The notes under the pieces were generated by a model, which saw only the letters and a list, made by a program, of their open reading frames with translations, searched no databases and was not told where the DNA came from. The position numbers were made by a program, and so were the translations under genes. Source: Flavobacterium branchiarum (GTDB lineage Bacteria; Bacteroidota; Bacteroidia; Flavobacteriales; Flavobacteriaceae). From it: 64,000 nucleotides of DNA. Location of the stretch: assembly GCF_030409845.1 (NCBI RefSeq), contig NZ_JAUFQQ010000005.1, positions 186,001-250,000 on the forward strand. Reading direction: 5' to 3'. The stretch's first letter is position 1. The number at the start of each line of letters is the position of its first letter. Shown one piece after another: positions 1 to 9,135 of the stretch.

Positions 1-30
1 TGATTTTGTTTTGATCATAAAAATTCACTT

Positions 31-1698
31 TTAAAAAGGAAGCAAGGGGTCATTATAAGAAATCCCTAAACTCTGTACAAATAACCTTTCCGCTCCAACT
101 ATTAATTTTTTTCTAATTTTAAGAACTTCTTCGATATTGCCTTTTTCATATTCTTCACGCATATCCTCATTAATGAAATATTCACTAAATTTTCCATTAT
201 TTTCTTTTAAAAGCATAAATGAAAGATCCTTTAATGATTTTGGGAAATTTTCCGTAGAATTATATTTTTCTATTACAAAAACTGTGTTTTCAGACAAAAC
301 ATAATCTTTAAAAAGTTTATACGTTTTAACACTTGATATATTATCAGCTACTAAAGTTTCTCCTTTCAAAAAAATATTTCCATTAATAGAATAACTAATC
401 ATAAATAAAGCAAGTGATTTCTTCCTTACACTTCCCATATCAATTTTGTCAGGAAATTCTAAAGACTCAAATTTTTCTTGATTATCGTAAAAAACTGGAT
501 TTGAATTAACATATATAAAATCTTGAAATTTATTATATGCAAGTCTTTGTTTACTTAAATTATATATTGTAAAATAATTAGAATATGAAGTTATCCAAAA
601 CCATCTTTTTAATTCTTCAAGTTGCTTATTATTTGGATTATCAACCTTACTAAAAAAATCATTTATAAAAATAAATTGATTATTATATGGAATATATCTT
701 GAATCTAATACATTTAAATTTTCAAAGAAAAACTTAGAAGTTTTTTCAATTGCAATAAAGGTATCTTTTGCAATTGGTATAAAATCTTCTCTTTTGACAA
801 GTTCTTCGAGTTTTTTATTACTATTTTTAGAAACTTGGTCAAAATATACACCTCCAAAAGAATTTGTAATACATTGTAAAATAACTTCTCTTTTTATATT
901 CTGGAAATTATATTTTGATAAATCATCGTCTAATAATAAATCAATTTCTGTAGCAAAATGATAATTTCTATCTTGACCATATGCTAATGCTGAAATAACC
1001 CAATCTTTTGTTATTGGAGCACCTGTAGAATTTAATCTTTGAAATATATCAACTGCTTCAGTTATAGACCCCCCATAGGCATTAATATTTGGCAATTCAT
1101 AACTTTGAAAAATTAAACTAATCTCTTCATATTTTTCAATATATTCTTCAATAGTTTCCTGTTCCTCTTTAAATAAGCTTTTTTGAAAATTAAAAAACTC
1201 TTTACCATCAACTAATTTATAAATAGGAATCTGATAATTTTTCAATCCTTCAAAATCCTTTAAACGATTCATCTCAAACAATTCGTCTCTAAGATTATAT
1301 ACGATATTAAACTCTTTAAACCATTCTTTTTCATCTCTAACAATTCCTTTTAATTTCGCTTTTTGAGGATGCAACAAACATCCAATTAAAGTTGACAATC
1401 TTTGAAAGCCGTCTAATACATAAAACGAATTAGTATTTCTTTTTGGAATATAATAAGCTCCCAATTTGTCACCACCAAATTTTTGATAATCCTCTTCGCT
1501 TTCAAAATTAGGTTGCCATAACAAAACTGATCCTATTGGATAACCTCTTTTAATACTATCAAATAAATCTAACTTTTTTTCATTATTCCATACAAATTTC
1601 CTTTGAAATGCTGGGACTTGTAGGTTCCCTTTTTCAAAATTTGAAATATAACTAGATATCTTATCCTTATCCGGCCTTATATTTATTTGTTCACTCAT
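31..1698 (-). CDS. DUF262 (GmrS-type) domain protein, third gene of a putative defence operon
   Basis: 555 residues. The N-terminal DUF262/ParB-like fold is recognised from QVPAFQRKFVW (residues 27-37), DGFQRLSTL (96-104) and the FQRLNSTGAPIT block near 219-230. In this family (GmrS, BrxU, RloF-like proteins) the DGxQR region is linked to nucleotide-dependent DNA recognition or cleavage. The C-terminal half is unfamiliar, and I see no HNH/DUF1524 nuclease motif, so it resembles a stand-alone GmrS-like subunit. Its ATG overlaps the stop of the preceding gene (ATGA, 4 bp), implying translational coupling. Family placement is firm; the defence role is inferred from the operon. Confidence 0.85.
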   Translation of the reverse strand: MSEQINIRPDKDKISSYISNFEKGNLQVPAFQRKFVWNNEKKLDLFDSIKRGYPIGSVLLWQPNFESEEDYQKFGGDKLGAYYIPKRNTNSFYVLDGFQRLSTLIGCLLHPQKAKLKGIVRDEKEWFKEFNIVYNLRDELFEMNRLKDFEGLKNYQIPIYKLVDGKEFFNFQKSLFKEEQETIEEYIEKYEEISLIFQSYELPNINAYGGSITEAVDIFQRLNSTGAPITKDWVISALAYGQDRNYHFATEIDLLLDDDLSKYNFQNIKREVILQCITNSFGGVYFDQVSKNSNKKLEELVKREDFIPIAKDTFIAIEKTSKFFFENLNVLDSRYIPYNNQFIFINDFFSKVDNPNNKQLEELKRWFWITSYSNYFTIYNLSKQRLAYNKFQDFIYVNSNPVFYDNQEKFESLEFPDKIDMGSVRKKSLALFMISYSINGNIFLKGETLVADNISSVKTYKLFKDYVLSENTVFVIEKYNSTENFPKSLKDLSFMLLKENNGKFSEYFINEDMREEYEKGNIEEVLKIRKKLIVGAERLFVQSLGISYNDPLLPF

Positions 1699-2786
1699 AA
1701 TAAATCATTAATCTTTTGAAAAATTTGTCCTAATTCATTTTTACCATCCCTATTATTTAAAGAGGCTTTATTAACTATTTGTTTACTAAATAATTTAGGA
1801 AATTCATTTTTAAACTCCCCATTAGAAGTAAAACCCTTAAAATCAAACCCTTTATCTAATCTAAGGAAATTAATATCATTAATACTCATATTGAAAAAAC
1901 TTAAAATATCTTGATCCAAATTCTTCCTATTTCCATCATTATGAAATTTATTTTTTTTAGGAGGAAACCCGTCTGGAATGTTCACAAAATCTTTTTGATC
2001 CTCATCTAAATTAAGATAAGCATCAATCCAATGCTGTATCTCTAAATTTCCTCTAAATTGATTTCTGATATCTCTAAAAACTTCATCTGGCAAGTAATTT
2101 TCCATCATTCTTTTTTCAAGAATATGAATTTGGTCATCTGAAACTCCTAAAGCATTTAAACTCTTTAACAATGCAATATGCTTCAATGGCTGAGCAAAAT
2201 ATTCTTTATCACTATCAATAATGATTAAACCTCTAAAATAATCTGAAAGAGGTCTTTGATTCTTTAAAGATAAATTTTGAAATTGTTTCAAAAACATTTC
2301 CATAAAATTTGATATATTAGAACATCCTCCAGCATTCTCAAATTTTAGCCAATTATTATTAAAATGACTTTTTACTTTATTCGTACCATTCTCTTTTCCA
2401 AAATGCTCAATGATAGAAATTATAAATGCACTATCATTTTTATTATTCTCCAAAATTATAGAAACAGGTTGACTAAAAAACTGTATTGCTTCTTCAATAT
2501 TAAAACAGTTTTTTGATTTTTTATAAGTTATTTTATAATCTCTTAACTTGTTACTTGAGTTTGAGTTTATGAAATAATCAAATTCAGTATCTAAAAATTG
2601 CTTTAAAGACTTTTCAATCTTTGATAATATATCAAAATTTTCAAAACTTTGAACTTTTTGAGTATCAACAAATATATTATATCTTGCTGTTCCATTATTT
2701 ACAGACCACGATAATATTTGGAATAAAAAATTTAAACTCTTAAATTCTGCTTTCTTAAATATATCACTCTCTATCTCTACCCACAT
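1695..2786 (-). CDS. Protein with TOPRIM-like motifs, middle gene of the putative defence operon
   Basis: 363 residues with no family I can name with certainty. The middle carries motifs in the order expected for an OLD/DUF4435-like TOPRIM fold: an acidic residue after a hydrophobic strand (SIILENNKND, E113), a GG turn (153-154), a strand ending in DSD (LIIIDSDKEY, D191/D193) and RMMENYLPDE (226-235), like the EIENYL segment of DUF4435 proteins. The N-terminal 100 residues and C-terminal 110 are unassigned. The ATG lies 23 bp inside the ATPase gene upstream and the stop overlaps the DUF262 start by 4 bp. I infer a split OLD-like pair in which this is the possible metal-dependent nuclease subunit. 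Confidence 0.7.
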   Translation of the reverse strand: MWVEIESDIFKKAEFKSLNFLFQILSWSVNNGTARYNIFVDTQKVQSFENFDILSKIEKSLKQFLDTEFDYFINSNSSNKLRDYKITYKKSKNCFNIEEAIQFFSQPVSIILENNKNDSAFIISIIEHFGKENGTNKVKSHFNNNWLKFENAGGCSNISNFMEMFLKQFQNLSLKNQRPLSDYFRGLIIIDSDKEYFAQPLKHIALLKSLNALGVSDDQIHILEKRMMENYLPDEVFRDIRNQFRGNLEIQHWIDAYLNLDEDQKDFVNIPDGFPPKKNKFHNDGNRKNLDQDILSFFNMSINDINFLRLDKGFDFKGFTSNGEFKNEFPKLFSKQIVNKASLNNRDGKNELGQIFQKINDLL

Positions 2787-3900
2787 TCTTCAGATCATTA
2801 ATTTGTGCATTATAAATTGCTCTTGTTTCTATAGTAGTTTCAGCAAATATACCATCAGGCCATCTGTCTACTCCTCCTCCGGAATCTATATTTATTACCT
2901 CTAAACTACTATCGTTTAACTCTTCATCGAAATCTACATAGTAAATTGCTAATTGCTCTGGTGCTAATTTACCTTCTGCAACTAGCCTTCGCATTCTTAA
3001 AACAAAATTTTGAGAATGAGTTTCAATTAAATAATTTTTATTATTATTCTCTAAAAAAGAATCAACAAACCTTTCTGCTAAATTACCATGTGCAGCAGGA
3101 TGCAAATGAGTTTCAGGTTCTTCAATTATTATTAAAGTTGGATTAACATCTTCCACATAAGTACGAACTATTAGTGGCAATACCTGATGAATTCCTTGAC
3201 CTGTTTGCTTTATATTTATTGAATTTAAAACAGAATTTGAAATAGCAATTTCATACTTTGTTTCTGTAACAGTTTTTGTTTCAATAACGTTCAATTGCCA
3301 ATTTTCGAAATTACTTCTATACCAATCACTTACTTTGTTAATAAGTTGACCTGTGTTATTAAAGTCATTGATAAGAATAGGATATGCATTTTGCCCTTTT
3401 ATTCCTATTTTTTCATAAACATCATTTGAAAAAACATAATCTGAATCAGGCTCTATTCTTATTGCACCCAGATAATCAATACTTAAACTTAACCCTTCAA
3501 TTTTCTTTCCATCTAATAAAAACCCTTTAAAATCAGAAGAAACATCAATTTCAATACTATTTAACTTGTATTCTAAAACGCCATCTTCCTTATTTAGTGC
3601 AATTTCAAGGCATTCTTTTCCATTAGAGACGGAAAACTCAATAAAACTTTTTTCATTTCTGTTATAAACCAAATCTTTAAAATCAGTTCCTAGTTCAATT
3701 GAATTAACACTATCTTCTCCTATCTTATATTTCCAATTTACAGGTAACCCTTTTAAGCTATTTGAAATTAATACCGGTAATTTCAAAACAGCACTTTTAC
3801 CACTATTATTTTTACCAATCAAAATAGTTATTGGTTTTAATTCTAGTGTTTGCTTTTCTTTAAAAAGCTTATAATTTTTAAACGATATTTTATTTATCAT
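2764..3900 (-). CDS. OLD/RecF-like AAA ATPase with DUF3696-type C-terminus, first gene of the putative defence operon
   Basis: 378 residues. Walker A is GKNNSGKS (29-36), directly after the N-terminal strand-turn-strand typical of SMC/RecF/OLD ATPases. An ABC-signature-like TGQGIHQ lies at 233-239, Walker B with catalytic Glu in LIIIEEPETHLHP (256-268), and a switch His in ETHSQNF (295). The tail IDSGGGVDRWPDG (339-350) resembles DUF3696. The chain stops there, with no TOPRIM domain fused to it, unlike OLD. It heads an operon with a TOPRIM-like and a DUF262 gene; such ATPases commonly act as sensors or motors in anti-phage systems. ATPase identity is secure; the role is inferred. Confidence 0.88.
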   Translation of the reverse strand: MINKISFKNYKLFKEKQTLELKPITILIGKNNSGKSAVLKLPVLISNSLKGLPVNWKYKIGEDSVNSIELGTDFKDLVYNRNEKSFIEFSVSNGKECLEIALNKEDGVLEYKLNSIEIDVSSDFKGFLLDGKKIEGLSLSIDYLGAIRIEPDSDYVFSNDVYEKIGIKGQNAYPILINDFNNTGQLINKVSDWYRSNFENWQLNVIETKTVTETKYEIAISNSVLNSINIKQTGQGIHQVLPLIVRTYVEDVNPTLIIIEEPETHLHPAAHGNLAERFVDSFLENNNKNYLIETHSQNFVLRMRRLVAEGKLAPEQLAIYYVDFDEELNDSSLEVINIDSGGGVDRWPDGIFAETTIETRAIYNAQINDLKNVGRDRE

Positions 3901-3977
3901 TTGGTATATTTTTATGATTAAACACTTAAATAGATAATCTTTTATTCTTTATTTTGAATAATCTAAATAAATTAAAA

Positions 3978-4016
3978 ATTTGAATTACGAAATCAATGAT
4001 TCCGTAATTCAAATTC
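3978..4016. repeat. 13-bp perfect inverted repeat between parE and the ATPase operon
   Basis: Arms AATTTGAATTACG (3978-3990) and CGTAATTCAAATT (4004-4016) flank a 13-nt centre that can itself pair in part. It lies 78-116 bp upstream of the ATPase ATG and just after the parE terminator. It could be a second terminator for parE or an operator for the defence-like operon. Its central AATCAATGA also occurs in the loop of the neighbouring hairpin. Confidence 0.6.
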
Positions 4017-4045
4017 TACAACACTGTCGTAGATTTTTTTACATT

Positions 4046-4074
4046 AAAAACCGCAATCAATGAATGCGGTTTTT
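4046..4074 (-). terminator. Intrinsic terminator of parE
   Basis: AAAAACCGCA and TGCGGTTTTT form a 10-bp stem around a short loop, ending in a T run on the minus strand, 19 bp after the parE stop. It separates parE from the ATPase operon, which is transcribed in the same direction. Confidence 0.75.
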
Positions 4075-4092
4075 ATATTTGCTATTTTCCTT

Positions 4093-5964
4093 TTAAACCT
4101 CTTCTTCTATCGCATCCAATTCCACTTTCAAGTTCTTGATAATAAACTCTTGTCTGTCTGGTGTGTTTTTACCCATATAGAAAGACAATAATTGTTCTAT
4201 CGATGTGTTTTTATCCATCATAATAGGATCAAGACGAATGGTGTCTCCAATAAAATTCTTGAACTCGTCTGGCGAAATCTCTCCTAAACCTTTAAATCGC
4301 GTGATTTCTGGCTTAGGTTTTAGTTTTTCGATAGCTGCTTTTCGTTCTTCTTCTGAATAACAATAGATCGTTTCTTTTTTATTACGAACTCTAAAAAGAG
4401 GTGTTTGTAAGATATACAAATGCCCTTCTTTTATTAATTCAGGGAAAAATTGCAAGAAAAAAGTAATCAACAACAAGCGAATGTGCATTCCATCGACATC
4501 GGCATCGGTTGCGATTACAATATTATTATATCGTAGCTTCTCTAATCCGTCTTCAATATCTAAAGCTGCTTGCAGTAAATTGAATTCTTCGTTTTCATAC
4601 ACAATTTTCTTTGTCATTCCGTAGGAGTTCAGAGGCTTACCACGCAAACTAAAAACGGCTTGTGTATTAACGTCTCTTGACTTGGTAATTGATCCCGAAG
4701 CCGAATCTCCCTCGGTAATAAACAAAGTACTTTCTAAGTTTCTAGGATTCTTTGTATCTGGAAGATGTGCACGACAATCTCTTAATTTTTTATTGTGAAG
4801 ATTGGCTTTCTTAGCACGATCTGTCGCTAGTTTTCTAATTCCAGATAATTCTTTACGTTCTCTTTCTGCTTGTAAGATTTTACGAAGTAATGCTTCGGCA
4901 GTTGGAGGATTTTTATGTAAATAGTTATCTAATTTAGTTTTAACGAAATCATTTACAAATGTACGAACTGATACGGCTGGCGTTCCGTCATCTGATCCCA
5001 TATCCATCGAACCTAATTTGGTTTTGGTTTGAGATTCAAAAACAGGTTCCATTACCTTAATGCTTATCGCACTTACAATCGATTTACGAACATCTGATGC
5101 TTCGAAGTTTTTGTTATAAAATTCTCTAATGGTTTTTACAACCGCTTCTCTATAGGCTGCTAAGTGCGTTCCTCCTTGTGTTGTATTCTGACCATTTACA
5201 AAAGAGTGGTATTCTTCACTATATTGTGTTTTACTATGCGTTAAAGCAATCTCAATGTCAGTATCTTTTAAGTGGATAATTGGATACTCTAAATCCTCTG
5301 CATTGATTGTTTCTTCTAATAAATCTCTAAGACCATTTTCAGAATAATATTTCTCGCCATTAAAAATAATCGTCAACCCATTGTTTAGGTAACAATAATT
5401 TTTAACCATTTTAATTACATATTCTAATCTGAATTTATAATTTTTAAAAATGGCTTCGTCTGGGATAAAAGTGACTTTTGTTCCTTTTCTCTTTGTAGTA
5501 TCAATTATATCTTCTTCATGAACTAAATTTCCTGCTGAAAACTCGGCTGCTTTTTGCTTCTCATCACGAACAGATTCTACACGGAAATAATTCGAAAGTG
5601 CATTTACTGCCTTGGTTCCTACTCCATTTAAACCTACTGATTTTTGAAAGGCTTTTGAATCATATTTACCTCCAGTATTCATTTTCGAAACTACATCAAC
5701 AACTTTACCCAGAGGAATTCCACGTCCGTAATCACGAACCGAAACTGTTTTATCTCTGATAGTCACCTCGATAGTTTTTCCTGCACCCATAACGAACTCA
5801 TCGATACAGTTATCTAAAACCTCTTTTAAAAGAATATAAATACCATCATCTGGAGAGGATCCATCTCCTAGTTTCCCAATATACATTCCGGGACGCATAC
5901 GAATATGTTCTTTCCAGTCGAGTGATCGAATATTATCTTCGTTATATTGATTTTGCTCTAGCAT
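4093..5964 (-). CDS. parE: DNA topoisomerase IV subunit B (ParE)
   Basis: ATPase subunit of topoisomerase IV, which decatenates chromosomes together with ParC. 623 residues from the ATG at 5964. That start is preferred over the frame opening at 6048 because the family N-terminus ([20 protein letters not shown]) follows immediately. GHKL ATPase motifs: EVLDN (48-52), DYGRG (78-82), GLNGVGTKA (111-119), with the QTK loop at 312-314. TOPRIM motifs: EGDSA (418-422) and DADVDG (487-492). It ends at a clear terminator. parC does not follow; the ATPase/TOPRIM/DUF262 operon lies downstream instead. It is probably co-transcribed with pncB upstream (160-bp gap). Confidence 0.95.
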   Translation of the reverse strand: MLEQNQYNEDNIRSLDWKEHIRMRPGMYIGKLGDGSSPDDGIYILLKEVLDNCIDEFVMGAGKTIEVTIRDKTVSVRDYGRGIPLGKVVDVVSKMNTGGKYDSKAFQKSVGLNGVGTKAVNALSNYFRVESVRDEKQKAAEFSAGNLVHEEDIIDTTKRKGTKVTFIPDEAIFKNYKFRLEYVIKMVKNYCYLNNGLTIIFNGEKYYSENGLRDLLEETINAEDLEYPIIHLKDTDIEIALTHSKTQYSEEYHSFVNGQNTTQGGTHLAAYREAVVKTIREFYNKNFEASDVRKSIVSAISIKVMEPVFESQTKTKLGSMDMGSDDGTPAVSVRTFVNDFVKTKLDNYLHKNPPTAEALLRKILQAERERKELSGIRKLATDRAKKANLHNKKLRDCRAHLPDTKNPRNLESTLFITEGDSASGSITKSRDVNTQAVFSLRGKPLNSYGMTKKIVYENEEFNLLQAALDIEDGLEKLRYNNIVIATDADVDGMHIRLLLITFFLQFFPELIKEGHLYILQTPLFRVRNKKETIYCYSEEERKAAIEKLKPKPEITRFKGLGEISPDEFKNFIGDTIRLDPIMMDKNTSIEQLLSFYMGKNTPDRQEFIIKNLKVELDAIEEEV

Positions 5965-6123
5965 AAATGAATTTGGATTTTTTGCTAATGTACTATATCT
6001 CCTTAAAAAATGAAAGTCAATCTTTTGAAAGTTATTAATAATTAGCATCTTTTAAACGCATTTATTTAAATCAAAAAGAGAAACTCATTAAAACAATAAA
6101 AAAAATGCTTTATAGATAAAATT

Positions 6124-7302
6124 TTAAGACTTAATTCCCAAAACTTGTTTTGCCAAAGCAATCATTTCGGGAGTTCCCGTATTTTTATTTTTTTCATCAG
6201 AAAGTTTTACTACTCCCTCCCAATGGGTAAAATCTGGTTTTGTTTCAGTTAATTTCACAACCATATTCATAGCTGGCAAACCAACATCATTGGTGAAGTT
6301 TGTACCGATTCCGAATGACATTTTTATCTTGTCTTTACAAAAATCGGATATAACTTTTACTTTTTCTAAATTTAATGAATCTGAGAAAACAATAATTTTT
6401 GACTTAGGATCAATTCCCATTTTTACATAATGTGCAATTGTTTTTTTAGCAAACTCTATTGGGTCTCCACTGTCATGACGAACACCATCAAAAAGTTTGG
6501 AGTGTTTTTTATCGAATTGCTCAAAGAAAACTTCTGTTGTATATGTATCTGTCAGAGCGATTCCTAAATCGCCCCCATAAACTTGTGCCCAATTTTCTAA
6601 TCCAATTACATTAGCCACTTTAAAACCATATTGTGCTGCATGAAACATAAACCATTCATGCGCATGTGTTCCTAAAGGTCGCTTCCCATTAAGCATTGCT
6701 AAATGCACATTACTTGTACCGAGAAAACTTTCCTGTCCAAAAGTAGCAAGCGTTTCATTGACTAATGCATGTACTTTATAAGAATGACGTCGCCTTGTTC
6801 CAAATTCTAAAACTGCCGCTCCCAATGCATTATAACTTTCTATCTTGCCTTTGGTAATAGCCTGAACTGCCTGATCGTCTATTCTTTCTAAACCTTGAGA
6901 AGCATAAAAAAGCTCAGAAATTAAAGCCATCAATGGAACTTCCCATAAAATAGTACGATACCAGAACCCTTCGATTGTAATATCTAAATCTGAACCAACC
7001 TGCTCTATTACAACTTCTGACGGATCAAATGTATATCCTTGTAAGAAATCAAAATAAGTTGGATCTAAATAATGACAATGCTTCTTTAAGTATAATTTCT
7101 CTTCCTGAGTTAATTGTAACTTTGCCATTGCCTCTACGGAGTGGCGTAATAAAATTGCAAATCCCGGAGGAAAAACATGCTTTCCTCTATTTATAAACTT
7201 ATACCTTACTTTTGCTTTAGGGAATAACTTAATCACAGCGTGCTGCATCGTAAATTTATAGAAATCATTATCTAATATCGATTTCAAAAAAATTGTCACC
7301 AT
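6124..7302 (-). CDS. pncB: Nicotinate phosphoribosyltransferase
   Basis: Converts nicotinate and PRPP to nicotinate mononucleotide in NAD salvage (cytosolic). 392 residues, usual family length. The N-terminal SILDNDFYKFTMQHAV matches the substrate-binding start of PncB, and GVRHDSGDP and SFGIGTNFTND are the later phosphoribosyltransferase signatures. The frame extends to a TTG at 7308, but the ATG at 7302 is the better start. It is second to last in a same-strand run: YihY-type membrane protein, FMN reductase, pncB, parE. Confidence 0.92.
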   Translation of the reverse strand: MVTIFLKSILDNDFYKFTMQHAVIKLFPKAKVRYKFINRGKHVFPPGFAILLRHSVEAMAKLQLTQEEKLYLKKHCHYLDPTYFDFLQGYTFDPSEVVIEQVGSDLDITIEGFWYRTILWEVPLMALISELFYASQGLERIDDQAVQAITKGKIESYNALGAAVLEFGTRRRHSYKVHALVNETLATFGQESFLGTSNVHLAMLNGKRPLGTHAHEWFMFHAAQYGFKVANVIGLENWAQVYGGDLGIALTDTYTTEVFFEQFDKKHSKLFDGVRHDSGDPIEFAKKTIAHYVKMGIDPKSKIIVFSDSLNLEKVKVISDFCKDKIKMSFGIGTNFTNDVGLPAMNMVVKLTETKPDFTHWEGVVKLSDEKNKNTGTPEMIALAKQVLGIKS

Positions 7303-7329
7303 AAGCAATCTTATTTATTCTTGTTTGTT

Positions 7330-7854
7330 TTAAAAGTTGGAGCTTATTAGAGCATCTAATTGCTCTTTTAGTTCGTTATTGGAGATTTCTCCTTTTACCT
7401 CGTCAAAATTAGCATTAAAACTTGGTAATGAAAAACTAGCTTTAATTTCTGCTCCATAACGTGGAAATGCTTTTTGAGCAATTTCTAAAACCGATGCTCC
7501 TCCTCTTGCTCCAGGAGATGTCGCCATTAATAACACTGGCTTATACTGAAACACATCTTTCTCAATTCGAGAACACCAATCGAAAACATTCTTGAAAGCA
7601 GCTGAATAATTACCATTGTTTTCTGCCATTGACACTACCAAAGTATCGGCTTCTTTTAGTTTTGCAAGAAAAGCTATTGCTTTTGGATGTTGCCCTATTT
7701 CTTTTTCAACATCAACACTGAATAATGGCATTGCAAAATCATTTAAATCCAAAACTTCTATTTCGGCATTTTTGAATTGATTTGCAGCATAGGTTGCTAA
7801 TTTCTTATTGATCGAATGCTGACTGTTACTTCCTGCGAAAGCTATTATTTTCAT
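7330..7854 (-). CDS. NADPH-dependent FMN reductase family protein
   Basis: 174-residue flavodoxin-fold oxidoreductase (FMN_red family) that would reduce FMN or quinone-like substrates with NAD(P)H. The N-terminal strand and phosphate loop IIAFAGSNSQHSINKKLA is typical, as are SMAENNGNYSAAFKN and the later SPGARGG loop. An ATG at 7875 would overlap the upstream gene and add a seven-residue lysine-rich lead; the ATG at 7854 places the methionine directly before the first strand. It lies 10 bp after the YihY-type gene. The physiological substrate is unknown. Confidence 0.85.
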   Translation of the reverse strand: MKIIAFAGSNSQHSINKKLATYAANQFKNAEIEVLDLNDFAMPLFSVDVEKEIGQHPKAIAFLAKLKEADTLVVSMAENNGNYSAAFKNVFDWCSRIEKDVFQYKPVLLMATSPGARGGASVLEIAQKAFPRYGAEIKASFSLPSFNANFDEVKGEISNNELKEQLDALISSNF

Positions 7855-7864
7855 GGTTTTATTT

Positions 7865-8782
7865 TTAGATTTCATTAATCTCTAAAATTTCTTTTTTTAT
7901 TTCTACCGAATATTCATTCGGGTAAATTTTACCTCCAAATGTCTTAGCATAGACCTTTGTAAATTCAGCTCCAAAATACAGAATAATTGCCGAATAATAG
8001 ACCCAAACTAAAATTATTATTACCGATCCCGCTGCTCCGTATACCGACGCTATTGTTGAACTTCCTAAATAAAATCCTATTGCAAACTTTCCTATCATAA
8101 AAAGTACAGATGTACAAGACGCCCCAATAAAAGCATCTTTCCATTTTATTTTTCCATCTGGCAAAGCTTTAAATATAATTGCAAAGAGTATTGTGATACT
8201 AATAAAGATAATACACAAATTTATGGTATTAAAAAGATAAACGGTACTCTCGGGAAAATACAGTTTTAAACGAGCACTCATTAAATCTAAAATTGTACTC
8301 ACAAAAAGACTCACCAACATTAAGAATCCAACAGAAACTATCATTGAAAACGACATCAATCTATTTTGTATAAACTTCTTGAGTCCTTTATTTGGCTTTG
8401 CTCTCAATCCCCATATAAAATTAATTGAACTTTGAATTTCGGCAAATACTCCCGAAGCTCCAATTAGCAACATCCCCACTCCAAAAATTGTTGCTAAACT
8501 ATTATTATCAGATAATTGCGCATTTTTTATCGCTTCCTGAATTTGTATTGCTGCGCTATTGCCTACTAATTCGTTGATTTGACCATAAAGCTCACCCGAA
8601 ACGGCATCTTCTCCGAGGAAAAACCCACAAATCGTTATAATTATTATTAACAAAGGAGGAAGTGCAAAAATGGTATAATACGCTAATGCAGCACTTAGCT
8701 TTATAGCATTATCATCGTTAAACTCAAAGAATGTAGTTTTTAACAGATACCATGATTTAGATAATATATTTCGTTTATTCAC
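7865..8782 (-). CDS. YihY/BrkB family inner-membrane protein
   Basis: 305 residues with about six hydrophobic segments. The N-terminal motif NDDNAIKLSAALAYYTIFALPP is characteristic of the YihY/BrkB (UPF0761, formerly RNase BN) family, as is the later GAAGSVIIILVWVYYSA segment. Function is not established in the family, and the RNase BN label is obsolete. The start is GTG at 8782 with no in-frame ATG nearby; a TATATTTG box lies 24 bp upstream. First gene of the run leading to parE. Confidence 0.85.
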   Translation of the reverse strand: MNKRNILSKSWYLLKTTFFEFNDDNAIKLSAALAYYTIFALPPLLIIIITICGFFLGEDAVSGELYGQINELVGNSAAIQIQEAIKNAQLSDNNSLATIFGVGMLLIGASGVFAEIQSSINFIWGLRAKPNKGLKKFIQNRLMSFSMIVSVGFLMLVSLFVSTILDLMSARLKLYFPESTVYLFNTINLCIIFISITILFAIIFKALPDGKIKWKDAFIGASCTSVLFMIGKFAIGFYLGSSTIASVYGAAGSVIIILVWVYYSAIILYFGAEFTKVYAKTFGGKIYPNEYSVEIKKEILEINEI

Positions 8783-8805
8783 ATCAATACAATTAATAGT
8801 TCTCT

Positions 8806-8832
8806 CAAATATAGGTAATATTAAAAATACAA
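8806..8832 (-). promoter_or_regulatory. Candidate promoter for the YihY-type gene
   Basis: On the minus strand, TTG (8832-8830), 16 nt, then TATATTTG (8813-8806). The -7 element is a full match to TAnnTTTG; the spacer is slightly short. Confidence 0.4.
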
Positions 8833-9073
8833 CATTCTCTTATTTACATCAAATGTTATACTTTACCCATGAATACCCCAGATTGGAATGAAAAGCATTT
8901 TTGAGAAAAAACTATTTTTTTGTTGCTATAAAAAAGCGACTAAAAGAAGCTCTTTTTATAGTATTACAAAAAAGGGTTTATCGAAAAAATCTTGTAATGG
9001 AAAGCTGGAAAAGGTACCAAAACTATAAAATATCCACACAGCTTTCACAGCTAAAGCAACTGAATTTTAGGCA

Positions 9074-9102
9074 TAAAAAAACTGCTGAATTTCTTCAGCA
9101 GT
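9074..9102 (-). terminator. Intrinsic terminator of ychF
   Basis: Perfect 9-bp stem ACTGCTGAA/TTCAGCAGT with loop TTTC, followed on the minus strand by seven T. It lies 33 bp after the ychF stop. Confidence 0.8.
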
Positions 9103-9135
9103 CTCAATCTATTCTTTTCTTATTTTTTAAAAAAA

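Larger units (their letters stand above)
8783..9135. other. Gene-free stretch between the YihY-type gene and ychF
   Basis: About 350 bp. It holds a candidate promoter for the YihY-type gene (8806-8832) and the ychF terminator (9074-9102). An open frame at 8901-9146 on the plus strand is lysine/phenylalanine-rich, unlike any family, runs through the terminator, and is not called. A 7-bp inverted pair (ATTACAA 8963-8969, TTGTAAT 8992-8998) is the only other structure noticed. Confidence 0.6.

Noticed and set aside
31..1698. Complete GmrSD-type enzyme
   Set aside because: No HNH/DUF1524 motif is visible in the C-terminal half, so only the GmrS-like part is claimed.
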